Assembly (NCBI GenBank): GCA_000310025.1
Contig: FN648637.1
Coordinates: 958-64,957, forward strand
Direction: 5' to 3'
DNA length: 64,000 nucleotides
DNA from: Ectocarpus siliculosus
Lineage: Eukaryota; Sar; Phaeophyceae; Ectocarpales; Ectocarpaceae
Part shown: positions 46,284 through 57,300 of the stretch, in pieces
How positions within the stretch are numbered: position 1 is the stretch's first letter
Layout of the letters: each line of letters opens with the position of its first letter
Notes under the pieces: model-generated
What the model was told of the DNA's origin: nothing
What the model saw: the letters and a program-made list of their open reading frames with translations, nothing else
Database searches by the model: none
Translations under genes and position numbers: made by a program

Positions 46284-46496
46284 GAGTGTCCCCAGCCCAC
46301 CACAGCTTATTTCAGTACATGACGTGGCAATCTACACCTTCCTAGTAACAAGGTCCTGCTTGCACGTCGTGCCGTGAACACCACCACACGCAAGCACACG
46401 CAATGGAGAAGGAGAAAGCCAAAAGAAAGCCTGTAAGAAAATATTCAAAAAAAGAAAACTTTTTTCACACCCCTCCCGGGGGGGGGAGGGGGGGTC

Positions 46497-46534
46497 GGGT
46501 TAGGTGTCGGAAAAATGTTTTTTGTGCACCCTTG
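46497..46534 (-). repeat. Right terminal inverted repeat
   Basis: Inverse of 43351-43388. C/G-rich sequence 46471-46496 precedes it. Confidence 0.85.
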
Positions 46535-46541
46535 CGCATGC

Positions 46542-47267
46542 ATGTGGTTTTTGCTTTGATCCGTTCCCGTGAATGCTGTTGAAGGCACTTTCCGATTACG
46601 TATGCGGCCGCTTTGTATACCGTGGGACTTGTCAATACCATCAGTGGGGACTTGTCAATACCATCCGTGGAGACGATTGCTTACGTGAGTGAGCATATTA
46701 TCGTCGATTCCTTCAGCTATATGCCCCTCTGTGCGCGGCACAGACAAGGTTGTACCGGCAAGTAGTCCCGAGTAAGCCGGGGGAAACAGAAAACAAGGCA
46801 CCTTCCTCATGTGCATACTCTTGACAGCATCATGCCCTACTGGCGCGGGTCGATTGGTTATGTCCGATGCCGCAAGGTTCCTCCACCCCGTGCAGTACAA
46901 TGGCTGCTATCGTGGCACGTACAGCAACCGCGACAAGTCAGCGTGCGACCATACAACAGGCCCCGCTCTTTCTTTTTGCCGTTGAATTTTTGTTGAGCGA
47001 GAGTACGTCTCGGTTGGGATAAACCGCATCCCATGTTTGGGAAGGGACCTATCTGAGCGGCGTGGCGAGCGAGACTGCGGTGGCTTGCCGCCGCTTATCT
47101 TACTGCACCCTCCCCCCTCGTGCTAAAATGCACGCAGGGGTGAGGTCACAAGAGTAGCGGGACGCGAATAGGAACACGGCCGACACGATGGATGTTGGAC
47201 ACGAGTACACACCTTCCTATGGAGAGTCGCGTGCTGGTCGCTTCCCCAATGCTTGCGCCGTGTCCCG
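46542..47267. other. 5' leader of the YR element, no gene
   Basis: GGACTTGTCAATACCATC is duplicated in tandem near 46625-46670. Nothing else was recognised. Confidence 0.4.
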
Positions 47268-47536
47268 TCCCGCCCTTTTCTAAACTGCCGCCGCTACGGC
47301 GTTCGGCGGCTGCTGCTGTCCTTCCGTTGCTTCACGCGCTCTGTAGCTGTCACACGTTACCCGACTTTGCTACAGCCCCTGCGTGGACTCGATCACGGCA
47401 TGACACCCCCAACTATAGACTAATAATTCCAAACACCGTGACCCTGGGTTTCCGGTAGAAAATGAAGCCAAATTCTAATTCGACTGTTACAAAATAAACA
47501 CCAGTTTATTCTATCTGCTTTGACGAACAAACCTTC
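47268..47536 (-). repeat. Split direct repeat A1, right terminus of the YR element
   Basis: Partner of A2. It ends at CCTTCC(T), immediately followed by ATTATTACCATG and family E sequence. Confidence 0.9.
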
Positions 47537-48107
47537 CTATTATTACCATGCGATGCAAACATCCGTTCGCCTGTCGTGCGCCTGCCACGTGTCCACCAAC
47601 AGGTACACGCAGACCTCCCGCTCTCTCTGTAGTTGTTGCCGCGCAAAGGCTCTCCTCGGGCACTTCCACATCGTATATACTACTGCGGTACTACTGTACA
47701 TAGAAGTCGTGATGGGAGTGTCGAGCTACTTGTGTTGTCACGGCAGCTTCCTGCCGTTGCGATTGCCATGGTCGCTTAAGCGCTTGGCGTCTTCAAACCT
47801 TCTCAGCCGGCCTTCAAACTTCTTGTTGATAAGTCTCCGTGGAAACTTCTCCGCGCATGGATCATATGCAGTTATGACCTGTGCTTTGACTTTCACGATG
47901 GGTATTTTACTTCCCCGTCTTGCATTGGTGAGTACCTGTGTTATACGGAAGGATCGGTCCACGACGAAAACGTCGACGTCTCCGTTTTTTTTTTGTTCCC
48001 TTCGTACTCCTTCCTTGCGGCGGTTTTCACACCGACTTCGAGCGTGGGGTGCAATTTCCTCTCTTCGTACCTCCCTCGTCGGCCTTCTCCATCGTTATGT
48101 ACATGTG
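47537..48107. mobile_element. Family E element, copy E3, right half
   Basis: It continues from the point where the left half broke (GCGATGCAAACATCCGTTCG) through CTTCAAACCTTCTCAGCCGGCC, ACTTTCACGATGGGTATTTTAC and CTCCATCGTTATGTACAT. On the minus strand 47738-47962 keeps a frame (RITQVLTNARRG.KIPIVKVKAQVITAY) that is also open in E1 and, in part, in E2. The 3' terminus is missing. Confidence 0.8.
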
Positions 48108-48388
48108 ACTTCCATGGAAGCTATACACACTTTTGTCAATTTTTGTGCCAGCCAATAGGTTGTCAAATGCGCCACGGCAAAACCATGTTGTGAGATGTCT
48201 ATATAGTGCTTACTGCAGGGAAGACGACTTTCTCCTTCCCCAGCGTTGTCATGTATTATACATATATATGTAGTCCACAGACCCACGCGCGTGACGCCAC
48301 ACTGTAGACTATTACTTCTGAAAAGTGAGTTCAAGAAACAACAACAGAGAGAGGCAGTCTGGGTATCGCAATCAGTTGTAAAATGATA
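48108..48388. other. Short noncoding gap between family E copies
   Basis: It contains a single ACTTCCATGGAAGC palindrome at 48108-48121. Otherwise unremarkable. Confidence 0.4.
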
Positions 48389-48657
48389 CTAGCGTTAAGG
48401 ATTGCCCCCCCGCCCCCCCATGGGGCTGGGGGCCAACATCCAGGACGGATGGTGGTGACTGTCCGGGAGGAAGGAAAGAAGAAGAAGGGGAGAGGATTTG
48501 TAGGGGCGGGAAGAAGGGACGGTGTTGGCAGAGGCGAGGAAGTGGTGAAGAATTTTGGCACTCGACGAGCGCGCGGTCCCGTCGGGGGTGAAAGGGACAT
48601 GTCAGTCCGCAGTCTTGTCTATCGGAATCGAAAAGCCGAAAAATATTGGTATACATA
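48389..48657 (+). repeat. E1 left terminal inverted repeat
   Basis: It pairs with 51485-51761. It encodes only chance frames. Confidence 0.9.
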
Positions 48658-49194
48658 TCCTTCCAACCTTCGTCCAGTTTAACGCTGCCCTCACGTCGTC
48701 CTGGCGTGTGTGTATATCAGTGTGCAACCGTGTGTGATGCATATTTCATCGCTCGCTGTCAAAGGATCGAAACGGTATCCACGCAATCAGAACGTGCGCA
48801 AACCGCACGAGGCCAACCGACCACAACGAACTGCTATCATACCGGGAAACATTTACGAATACCTGGCCAAGCAAGTCTTGCAGGAAAAATGGGACATCCC
48901 GCGTCCGCGCCTAAGTCCTGCTCTGTTCGTTGCACGAAACCAAATCTCTCCTCAATCGGCCATGACCAGCTGCAATCAAAGCGTTCTACTGTAATGTAGG
49001 CCAATCTGCTACCAACTGGTCCACATCAAAACTCTACTATTGTGGCAGACACAAAACACGACCGTTCACAGCTCGGGGCCTTTTCCCTCGACGTCCCAAC
49101 ACCCCGGCCCGTCCACGAAGTTGTACATCGCCGCTTTGTATATACTCAGAAGCGCATGGATCGGAGTCATCCCACCAGACTTCTACATTTCGTA

Positions 49195-49595
49195 CTTTGC
49201 CATGGAACGTTTCATGGAATTCAGTGGAAGTCCATGGAACGGTTCCATGGAAGTCCATCAAACAGATCATGAAACTTCTATGGAATGAATGGAAGGCCGT
49301 GAAAATTCCATGGTGTTCCGTGGAACTCCATGCAAGTTTCACCAACGTTCTGGAAATGTTCCATGGATGTCCATGACCTTACTGTCATGAAACATTCCAT
49401 GAAACTATTTAACTTCTTGGCGTGAAAAATATTTCATGGAAACATTTCATGGACATGCATTCATGAATGTCCGTGAACGCTCATGAAATGTTCCATGGAG
49501 CTTTCAATAATGGACTTCCGTGGAAATTCCATGGAATATTTCATGGGAATCCATGGAATTCCATAAAAGTTCCATGAAATATTCCACCAATGTAT
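49195..49595. repeat. Decamer CATG satellite, array 3
   Basis: TTCCATGGAA, TTTCATGGAA and TTTCATGAAA units recur at about 10-13-bp steps, as in arrays 1 and 2. It lies in the part of E1 that E0 lacks. Confidence 0.85.
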
Positions 49596-51149
49596 ACCTA
49601 ATGTAGATGACTGTCCCACATGGTGTGTGTACGTACGTTGAATTTTCAGGACCGAAGAATACTATGTACTCTTACAAGACTCCCCTTCGCGAGCTAGGTG
49701 CGCTTGCCTCTCGGGGGTGACGCAAGAGGACATGGCTACTGCTATCATGGTTGCATCGTTGTATATCTCAACCTACCTTCGGTAGTGCCACGCTTGGTTC
49801 AGATACAAACCACCTGCAGTATACGTCGCATCACATTTATTTGCAGGGAAATTCATTTTTCAAAGCCACCCTTCGCGTGCGTTCTCGCGATGCCGTTGCC
49901 GTAGATCCCAAAAGCTGAAACACAGGCTGCTGCTGTGTTCTTGAACTCCACTGTCTCCGGTGGGTGTTTGTCATTGCTCGGACGTTTCTGCGCAGAATCT
50001 CTGTGACCAGTGGGCGGGTAATCATGTTATATATATACTCACAGGATGGTCGTCGTGACGTGATACATTTCTTGTTATTAGTATGGGAAAAAAAAATAAA
50101 ACGATGGCTCGATTATTGCATTTCTACAGCAGCAGTACTTGTATGGACCAGACGCCGACTGTACATAGAAGTCGTACGAGTGTCGACTTAGTTGTGCTGT
50201 TACAGCATCTTCTACGCACTTCTGCCAGTGCTGGTTTGTTGACTGGAGTCTTGTAGGTCGAGATACAGCAGTGGGATTCTCGGGTTGTGGAGGCAAAAGT
50301 GAACCAGAGCAAAAAATTGCATGCATAGCCCGATTACTGCTGCTGTGTTTTTGCTACAGCAGCATGGACTAAATAGACGCCGAACGACGTCCGCGTACTA
50401 TGGCAACGACCTAACTGGATGGGATACTTCCTGTCACGGCGAACCATAGTACAATGCGATGCAAGCATCCGTTCGTGTGTCGTGCGGCTGCCACATGTGT
50501 CGACGACAGGTACACGTAGAGCTCTCGCCATGTTGCCGTTACCGCGCAGGAGGACCCGTCGGAGATCGTCCACATGGTGCTACAACGACAGCAGTACTAC
50601 TGTACATAGATGTCGTAGGAAAGTGGAGTTGTGCTGTACGGCATATGCCACGCACTCTCCTACCGGTGCTTGGGTCGATTGGAGTCTTGTAGGCCGAAAC
50701 ACAAGAGTGGGTTGGGCTCCCGGGTTGTGGAAGCAAAACTGCCTGCAACAACAGAGAAGGCGGTGTTCTATGTCCTCCGGTATCCCGCTCAACTTTTTCT
50801 TTTTTGCGATATGTGGTTGCATATTTCTTTGCCACTGCCGAAAAAGACCGCTGGATCTTTACGCAGTCCATCTTTCGCATTTATTTATCATTTTACACCG
50901 AACGACGCAGGACGGATCGACCTTCTTCAACATTGTTGTTGTTGTTGTTGTGTCTTCGCATTAAAAACCGTTCCGATCTCTCTCTACCCAGTACCTTCAT
51001 ATGTCCGTACTTGCGGATTATCTGTTGGAAATTGTGGGAATCCCTGCATTCCGAGAGAGCCATAGGTAGGTCGGCATCCTGCCTTTTCTTTTTTTGTATG
51101 CACTTTTCTTCTTCTTGTGAAGTTTTGACGTTGCGCTTGCCATCGTCGC

Positions 51150-51500
51150 TTAAGTATTTGAGTCTTCAAACCTTCTCAGCCGGCCTTCAATCTTCTTGTT
51201 GGTAAGTCTCCGTGGTAACGTCTCCGCGCGTGAGTCATATGCGGTTATGACCTGCGCTTTGACTTTCACGATGGGTATTTTACCTCCCCGTCTTGCATTG
51301 GTGAGTACCTGCGTTATACGCAAGGATCGTTCCACGACGCAAACAAACGGGACGTCTCCTTTTTCTATTTTCTTTCCTTCGCACTCCTTCCTGGCCGCTG
51401 TTCTCACACCGACTTCGAACTTCGAACGTGGGGTGCAATTTCCTCTCTTCGTAACTTCCTCGTCGACCTCCTCCATCGTTATGTACACAATGTATACCAA
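51150..51500 (-). pseudogene. Minus-strand ORF of family E (unknown)
   Basis: A 116-codon frame. Its C-terminal half (RITQVLTNARRGGKIPIVKV, then KAQVITAYDSRAE) stays open in E3 (47738-47962), and about 45 of its codons stay open in E2 (near 55660-55800) before a frameshift. Conservation of frame in three copies hints at a real protein once encoded by the family. I do not recognise it. Confidence 0.4.
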
Positions 51501-51761
51501 TATTTTTCGGCTTTTCGATTCCGATAGACAAGACTACGGGGTGGCATGTCCCTTTCACCCCCGACGGGACCGCGCGCTCGTCGAGTGCCGAAATTCTTCA
51601 CCACTTCCTCGCCTCTCCCCAACACCATCCCATCTTCCCGCCCCTACAAATCCTCTCCCCTTCTTCTTCTTCTTTCCTTCCTCCCGGACACTCACCACCA
51701 TCCGTCCTGGATGTTGGCCCCCAGCCCCATTGGGGGGCGGGGGGCCAATCCTTAACCCTAG
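51485..51761 (-). repeat. E1 right terminal inverted repeat
   Basis: Inverse of 48389-48657, including GACGGGACCGCGCGCTCGTC and CCATCCGTCCTGGATGTTGG. Confidence 0.9.
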
Positions 51762-52809
51762 AAAATAGTATTTCCTCTTGCGAAATACTCCGGCGGGTGA
51801 TCGGGATTATATTGGATCCGGTATCGTTCCCTATTTGTCCGTGTTGTCCGCTGTGCAGCAGTTGGCGGGGTGAGTCCCAACCACACGTACGATAGGGTAG
51901 CGGCGTCGTTGCCCCAGATCGCTGCTCTTGCTCTCTCTCTCCCTCTTGTGTGGTGTACGCCGTCGCTCACGGTGTGTAGAACGTGTGTGGCTTGAGCAGG
52001 CGACAAAAAGTCAAATTTGTTCCCTCTTTTGCGGATGAATGGATAATATTGAATATCCGACATCCTGCGAAGGCTTTTGTGTCCCCGGGGTATTGAGCCA
52101 GTTTTTTCAACTTTGGGCGTCGAGTGCACGCGCCACTGGTGCCGACGGTCCTTGCGGGCGTGGACGGTAATGTACCTACGATCCCTCTGCTGCGTACCCC
52201 TGGGAAGGAGCGTGAGGGAAGATTGACTTCCGCCAGCGAAATATGTCCCTTAGCACAAAAAACAAAGGCGAAGGGCTACATACTTACACGAGGTCCCCCG
52301 TTCCGGGATGTAGGCACATGCCATCCCAAGATGAATAACATCTCAACTGCTGCGCCGTCTGAAGAGGGAGACAAATACGACCATCTCGCACGATTTGCGG
52401 CATGCATACAATAGATTCTGTCTCTTTTCACTCATAGAACAGTCAGGTCTGAAAAATAATTGCCTATGGCGTGCGGCATCCTTATATTTGCACCAATAGC
52501 TGTGTGGGCACGTGACGCGTGGCGCGTGGCGAGGGGCAAAACCACAGTTCTGTAATCAGTTTCATTTTCAGTTCGAGGAGGCTTTTTTTTTGTTCGGATT
52601 CCCAACCCGTAAAAATAGAGCCAGTCCCAGCGACATTAGGCGGCCCTTAAAGCACTCCGCGGGTGCCTCGCCAGCCCCACACGTAACGGGTAAAGTATAC
52701 CGACGGGTACTCTGCGTGCCATGCAGAAGAAGTGCGAGAAAAAACGCTGTGCCAGCAGAGAAAAAACGCGACCACCAAAAAAGTCGAGCTGTTACAACAT
52801 ATGCATATA
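51762..52809. other. Noncoding stretch between E1 and E2
   Basis: A 96-codon plus frame (52124-52414) and a 123-codon minus frame (51758-52129) exist without motifs. No gene is claimed. Confidence 0.4.
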
Positions 52810-53229
52810 CTAGGGTTAAGTATAAGCCCCCCACCCCCCAATGGGGCGGGTGGCCAGAACGAGACGGATGGCGCTGGTGTTTTTTTTCACAGTGAGCACT
52901 CTACTCAAGCTGGCAAAATTACCTATGTAATGTGATAAAACTGCAGAAGAAGACTGCAAGCCTAAGGGCGGGTGCACAGCAATAGGTTCCTGATTGGTGT
53001 TCTGGGCGCACGACAGCGGCCCCAACTCTCTCTGCTTTCATTGCGATGGATATGGACACGCACCAGACTGCAGTAGAAGAGTGCTTTATCTCGTGTAATG
53101 CAGAGAGTTGTTACGCGAAAAGGAAAACGTTGCTGTCGCGTACTGCTGGTGGTGCCGCTGTCGATAGGCATACACGTGCGTCCAAAGCTGCGCTTAAACC
53201 CTAGCTGGCTTGCGGTAGGTCTGCAAGTA

Positions 53230-53325
53230 CGGCCGACCCGTGCTGCGCGTCTATTCTATGCTGTCAATCAGTTGCGACGTGTGTCGGCCTTTTATCTTGC
53301 GGCTGCGCGTGATTGAACGTGTGTA
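53230..53325 (+). repeat. ~95-bp direct repeat, copy 1
   Basis: CTGTCAATCAGTTGCGACG...GCGCGTGATTGAACGTG matches 56222-56322. One copy lies inside E2 and the other just outside its right end. Confidence 0.75.
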
Positions 53326-54226
53326 TCTGTTGCTGTGCGCGCTGCTGTTGCGTAAAACAGCGTGGTGTGGATGCATGCGTGCTATCATGTTATATAAATA
53401 CTCACAGGATGGTCGTCGTGACGTGATACATTTCTTGTTATTAGTATGGGAAAAAATAAAAAAAAGATGGCTCGATTTTTGTAATTCTACAGCATTATGG
53501 ACCAGACGCCGACTGTACATAGAAGTCGTACGAGTGTCGACTTAGTTGTGCTGTCACAGAATCTTCCACGCACTTCTGCCGGTGCTGGTTTGCTGATTGG
53601 AGTCTTGTAGGTCGAGATACAGCCGTCAGGTTCTCGGGTTGTGGAGGCAAAAAAAAGTGAACCAGAGCAAAAAATTGCATGCATAGCCCGATTACTGCTG
53701 TGTTTTTGCTACAGCAGCATGGACTAAATAGACGCCGAAGGACGTCCGCGTACTATGGCAACGACCTAACTGGATGGGACACTTCCTGTCACGGCGAACC
53801 ATAGTACAACGCGATGCAAACAGCAGTTCGTGTGTCGTGCGGCTGCCACATGTGTCGACGACAGGTACACGTAGAACTCTCGCCCATGTTGTCGTTACCG
53901 CGCAGGAGGACCCCTCGGAGATCTTCCACATGGTGCTACAACGACAGCAGTACTACTGTACATGGATGTCGTAGGAGAGTGGAGTTGTGCTGTCACGGCA
54001 TCTCCCACGCACTCTCCTACCGGTGCTTGCGTCGATTGGAGTCTTGTAGGCCGAAATACAAGAGTGGGTTGGGTTCTCGGGTTGTAGAAGCAAACCTGCC
54101 TGCAGCAACAGAGAAGGCGGTGTTCTATGTCCTACGGTATCCCGCTCAACTTTTCTTTTTTTTTGCGACATGTGGTTGCATATTTCTTTGCCTTTGCCGA
54201 AAAAGACCGCTGGATCTTTACATTAC

Positions 54227-55347
54227 GGTGTTTGCGAAGTTGAAATTTCAGTTTCATCTTGGTCTTTTTGATCCCCCCGAGCGCCGAAGACCGATGGATC
54301 TTTAGGAATTCAATCTTTTGCTTTATGGAATTGCCCCCAAAGACCGCAGGAAAGCTTGAATTCAGTCTTGCTCATTTTGGTCTTTGAAGGAACAATTTTT
54401 GATTGGCCTACAAACCCCGAGATACTCCCGACGTCCTCCCGACACCGCCGCACCATCCCGTGGAGCTGCCCAAACACACACACCTTGGCCGCCGTAGACG
54501 ACACCATGGCGAACCAACTACAAACAGCAGCAGTGCCGCCAGACCACAGACGGTCAGACAAACGTCGCTGCACCGCACACCCGGTGCGCATTGCATGCTG
54601 CCGACATGGTGCAACTTTTGCTTCATCTTAAATGTTTATGCGTGGACAGAAGCATGCCGCTCTACATGCATGCTCATAATAATTAACACATCAAGCCGCG
54701 GCGTGAGGAGGGTGAGGCGGTGAGGCGGGCGGCATAGATCTCAGGAGTGCGGCACAGGTGGTGGAGGCGGAGGTGATGGAGATGGGGATGCTTCAAGCGG
54801 CGTGGGGGCGTGAGGAGCTGCAGCGCGTGCGTCCTGTGGACCGTGCTGTGGTGATTTGTTTGACAGGAAACGATCGACTCCGTCGACGACTGACTGCGAT
54901 ATGTATCACAACTTGTTCGCGTGCTGTAGGGGTACGTACACACATGCATGCCTCCACTTTTTGTGGCGCTACGCTTCCCATGCACTCCCGGTAACTGAAC
55001 TGGGCCAACCGCCTGTTCATGAATTAGTACGTTGTGCTCCATCAGTATTCTCCATGACTGGGGGTGAGGGTGATAGTGGAGTATGTAGTAGTAGCCTTGT
55101 TGGGGTGAAAGCGGAAGCTCGGAAATAAATATGTTTGGTGTTCCGAGTCGGCTCAACCATCTGTCTGCCGCCGCCGGCAAAGGGGCTCCGTCGTATTGAA
55201 CGCAACGTTCTAGGAAATTTCCGTATGTTCAAGACTGAAATATTGCGCTCCGGTCTTCGCAAGCTATTTTTGAAACCAAAATTCAATCTTGGGCCGGAAT
55301 TCCTTCAAACTTCCAAGACTGAAATGGGAGACCATTTCGCAAACGCC
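54227..55347. mobile_element. Small TIR element nested in E2
   Basis: The family E sequence ...GCTGGATCTTTAC is broken and resumes as ...GTACGCAGTCC 1.1 kb later. The insert starts GGTGTTTGCGAAGTTGAAATTTCAG and its other end, inverted, reads GGCGTTTGCGAAATGGTCTCC and CATTTCAGTCTTGG. It has no coding capacity I can support (165-codon minus frame 54683-55180 without motifs). MITE-like. Confidence 0.65.
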
Positions 55348-56221
55348 CTATTGTACGCAGTCCATCTTTCGCATTTATCATTTTACACCGAGCGACGCAG
55401 GACGGGTCGACCTTCATCATTGTTGTTGTCGTTGTGTCTTCACATTAAAAACGGTTTCGATCTCTCTCTACCCAGCACCTTCAATGTCCTTACTTGTGGA
55501 TTATACCTGTTGGAAATGGTGGGAATCCCTACATTCCGAGAGAGCCGTAGGTACAAGTATGCACTTTTCTTCTTGTGAAGTTTTGACGTTGCGCTTGCCA
55601 TCGTCGCTTAAGTATTTGTGTCTTCAAAACTTCTCAACCGGCCTTCAAACTTGTTGTTGATACAATAAGTCTCCGTGGTAACTTCTCCGCGCATGAGTCA
55701 TATGCGGTTATGACCTGCGCATTGACTTTCACGATGGGTATTTTACCTCCCCGTTTTGCATTGGTGAGTACCTGCGTTATACGGAAGGATCGTTCCACGA
55801 CGAAAACATCTCCTTTTTTTTTTTCCTTCGCACTCCTTCCTTGCCGCGGTTTTCACACCGACTTCGAACGTGGGGTGAAATCTCCTCTCTTCGTACCTTC
55901 CTCGTCGGCCTTCTCCATCGTAATGTACATAATGTATACCTCGATTTTTCGGCTTTTCGATCCGATAGACAAAACTACGGACTGACATGTCCCTTTCACC
56001 CCCGACGGGACCGCGCGCTCGTCGAGTGCCGAATTTCTTCACCACTTCCTTGCCTCCCCCAACTCCGTCCCTTCCCGCCCCTACAAGTCCTCTCCCCTTT
56101 TTCTTCTTCTTTCCTTCCTCCCGGACACTCACCACCATCCGTCCTGGATGTTGGCCCCCAGCCCCATTGGGGGGCGGGGGGCCAATCCTTTACCCTAGTA
56201 TACAATACCAAAGCTACGTTG

Positions 56222-56322
56222 GTGGCTGACTCGTGCTGTGCGTCTACGCTACGCCCTGTCAATCACTTGCGACGCGTGACGTCCTTGATCATGCGGTTGC
56301 GCGTGACTGAACGTGAACCTTC
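56222..56322 (+). repeat. ~95-bp direct repeat, copy 2
   Basis: CTGTCAATCACTTGCGACG...GCGCGTGACTGAACGTG. See 53230-53325. Confidence 0.75.
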
Positions 56323-56348
56323 TACGGTGTTTGGTCGACTCGTAATGC

Positions 56349-56474
56349 CGTGAGGGCACTTCTGGAATCACGGCATGGCGTCTATGCATGGTGGGCACGG
56401 TACTCATATATCCGCCAAAGTTTCAACCCAGTCACACAACAACAAACTCATACCCGCCAAGACTCCACCCAGTT
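56349..56474 (+). repeat. ~125-bp direct repeat, copy 1
   Basis: GGTACTCATATATCCGCC and CGCCAAGACTCCACCCAG are shared in order with 57301-57424. The two are ~950 bp apart with ~85 percent identity by eye, so they could bound a small LTR-like or tandem-duplicated unit. Confidence 0.8.
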
Positions 56475-57300
56475 AATCAACAACAGAAAATCAAACGGGA
56501 TTTTTTTGTTGCAAATTTTACATACGGTCTATTTTTTTTCCTGTATGCATATGCATACCATCTTTGCCACAATATCGCACACCATGTGTACTCGCCTGCG
56601 TACGTCGTCTTCGTCGGTAACGAGGTGTCGTCGACCGGTGGCGAAGACCATAGTATCACACAGGGTGATGTTGAAACGTTTACTTGTGGTCGATGGCAAG
56701 CGTGTGTATGTGTGTACCTGTCATAGCTTCCCGCGAGACCGTCGGGAACGTTATGCGGAGACCGGGGAACGATCTTGATGTCGTTCGAAATTTCCAGTTG
56801 TTCTCGGGTGGTGTGGTTGGTTTGCTGGATGTTCCATGGATGGCACGATCTTCACCCATCCCTGCGACAATGTCCCACATACCGTGTGTATTCGTGTCGT
56901 TATCAATGTCGCGTGAGGCCTCCTGTACGAACCTACAGTGTAGTGGGCACACCCTCGCAGGTTCAGGTGCTGTACGCACAGTGTACCCTGCATGCCGGGG
57001 AGTGAGTGTGCTGGTGCTGTACAAAGGGTGCCTTTCCCAGTGTTGATGTTCAGCAACATACGCACACGCGTTCACCGTCTAGGCGCTGCGAAAGCTGAGG
57101 GAACGGTTGGGGTGGTATCATGAAGACGCGCACGCGGCTGTGCCGTATCGTGCTGTGTAGGCAATTGCTGTACAACTGCTGTATAGTACTACTGCTGTTG
57201 CTTAGACCGTATGCGTTTGTATGTCCTGACCGCAACTACTGCTGACAGACCTCCTCCAGTATATATCTCCTGGACTGCCGTTCTCTCCGACGCGTTATGC

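Larger units (their letters stand above)
43351..46534 (+). mobile_element. TIR DNA transposon carrying the spliced zinc-finger gene
   Basis: The left end CAAGGGCGCACAAAAAAACAATTTTCCGACACCTAACC (43351-43388) is matched by its inverse at 46497-46534 with a few differences. Both ends run into G/C homopolymers. CGCATGC lies directly outside both ends (43344-43350 and 46535-46541), a 7-bp candidate target duplication. The inside is filled by one four-exon gene. CA[AG]GGG termini are seen in hAT elements, but those make 8-bp duplications, so the superfamily is open. Confidence 0.82.
36572..47536 (-). mobile_element. Tyrosine-recombinase (DIRS-order, PAT/Ngaro-like) retroelement with split direct repeats
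   Basis: On the minus strand it encodes Gag, RT-RNase H and a tyrosine recombinase, with no integrase or protease. Repeats from its 5' end (right) are A1 (47268-47536), ORFs, B1 (37135-37200), A2 (36664-36928), B2 (36572-36625). This is the A1-ORF-B1-A2-B2 pattern known from PAT and Ngaro elements. About 200 bp separate B1 from A2, more than expected. The same 14 nt, CTATTATTACCATG, lie at both ends (36558-36571, 47537-47550). The insertion splits a family E copy. Its 5' leader holds a tandem array and a TIR element with a spliced gene. Confidence 0.85.
48389..51761. mobile_element. Family E element, copy E1, both ends present
   Basis: The left end CTAGCGTTAAGGATTGCCCCCCC and right end ...CCAATCCTTAACCCTAG bound 3.4 kb. 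The first and last ~270 bp are inverted copies about 95 percent identical. Flanks AAAATGATA (48380-48388) and AAAATAGTA (51762-51770) are an imperfect 9-bp duplication. The body (50023-51480) holds two ~440-bp diverged copies of one block (GATTGGAGTCTTGTAGG at 50238 and 50678). 48660-50020 is extra sequence absent from E0, including a CATG array. A 116-codon minus frame (51150-51500) is the best ORF and has no recognised domain. Confidence 0.88.
52810..56198. mobile_element. Family E element, copy E2, with a nested TIR insert
   Basis: It starts CTAGGGTTAAGTATAAGCCCCCC and ends ...GGCCAATCCTTTACCCTAG. The left TIR resembles the right one for only ~70 bp. The body from 53383 matches E0 and E1 closely, for example ATACTCACAGGATGGTCGTC. 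At 54227-55347 it is interrupted by another element. No matching flanking duplication was found. Confidence 0.85.

Noticed and set aside
52810-56198. 9-bp target duplication for E2
   Set aside because: The flanks ATGCATATA and TATACAATA do not match.
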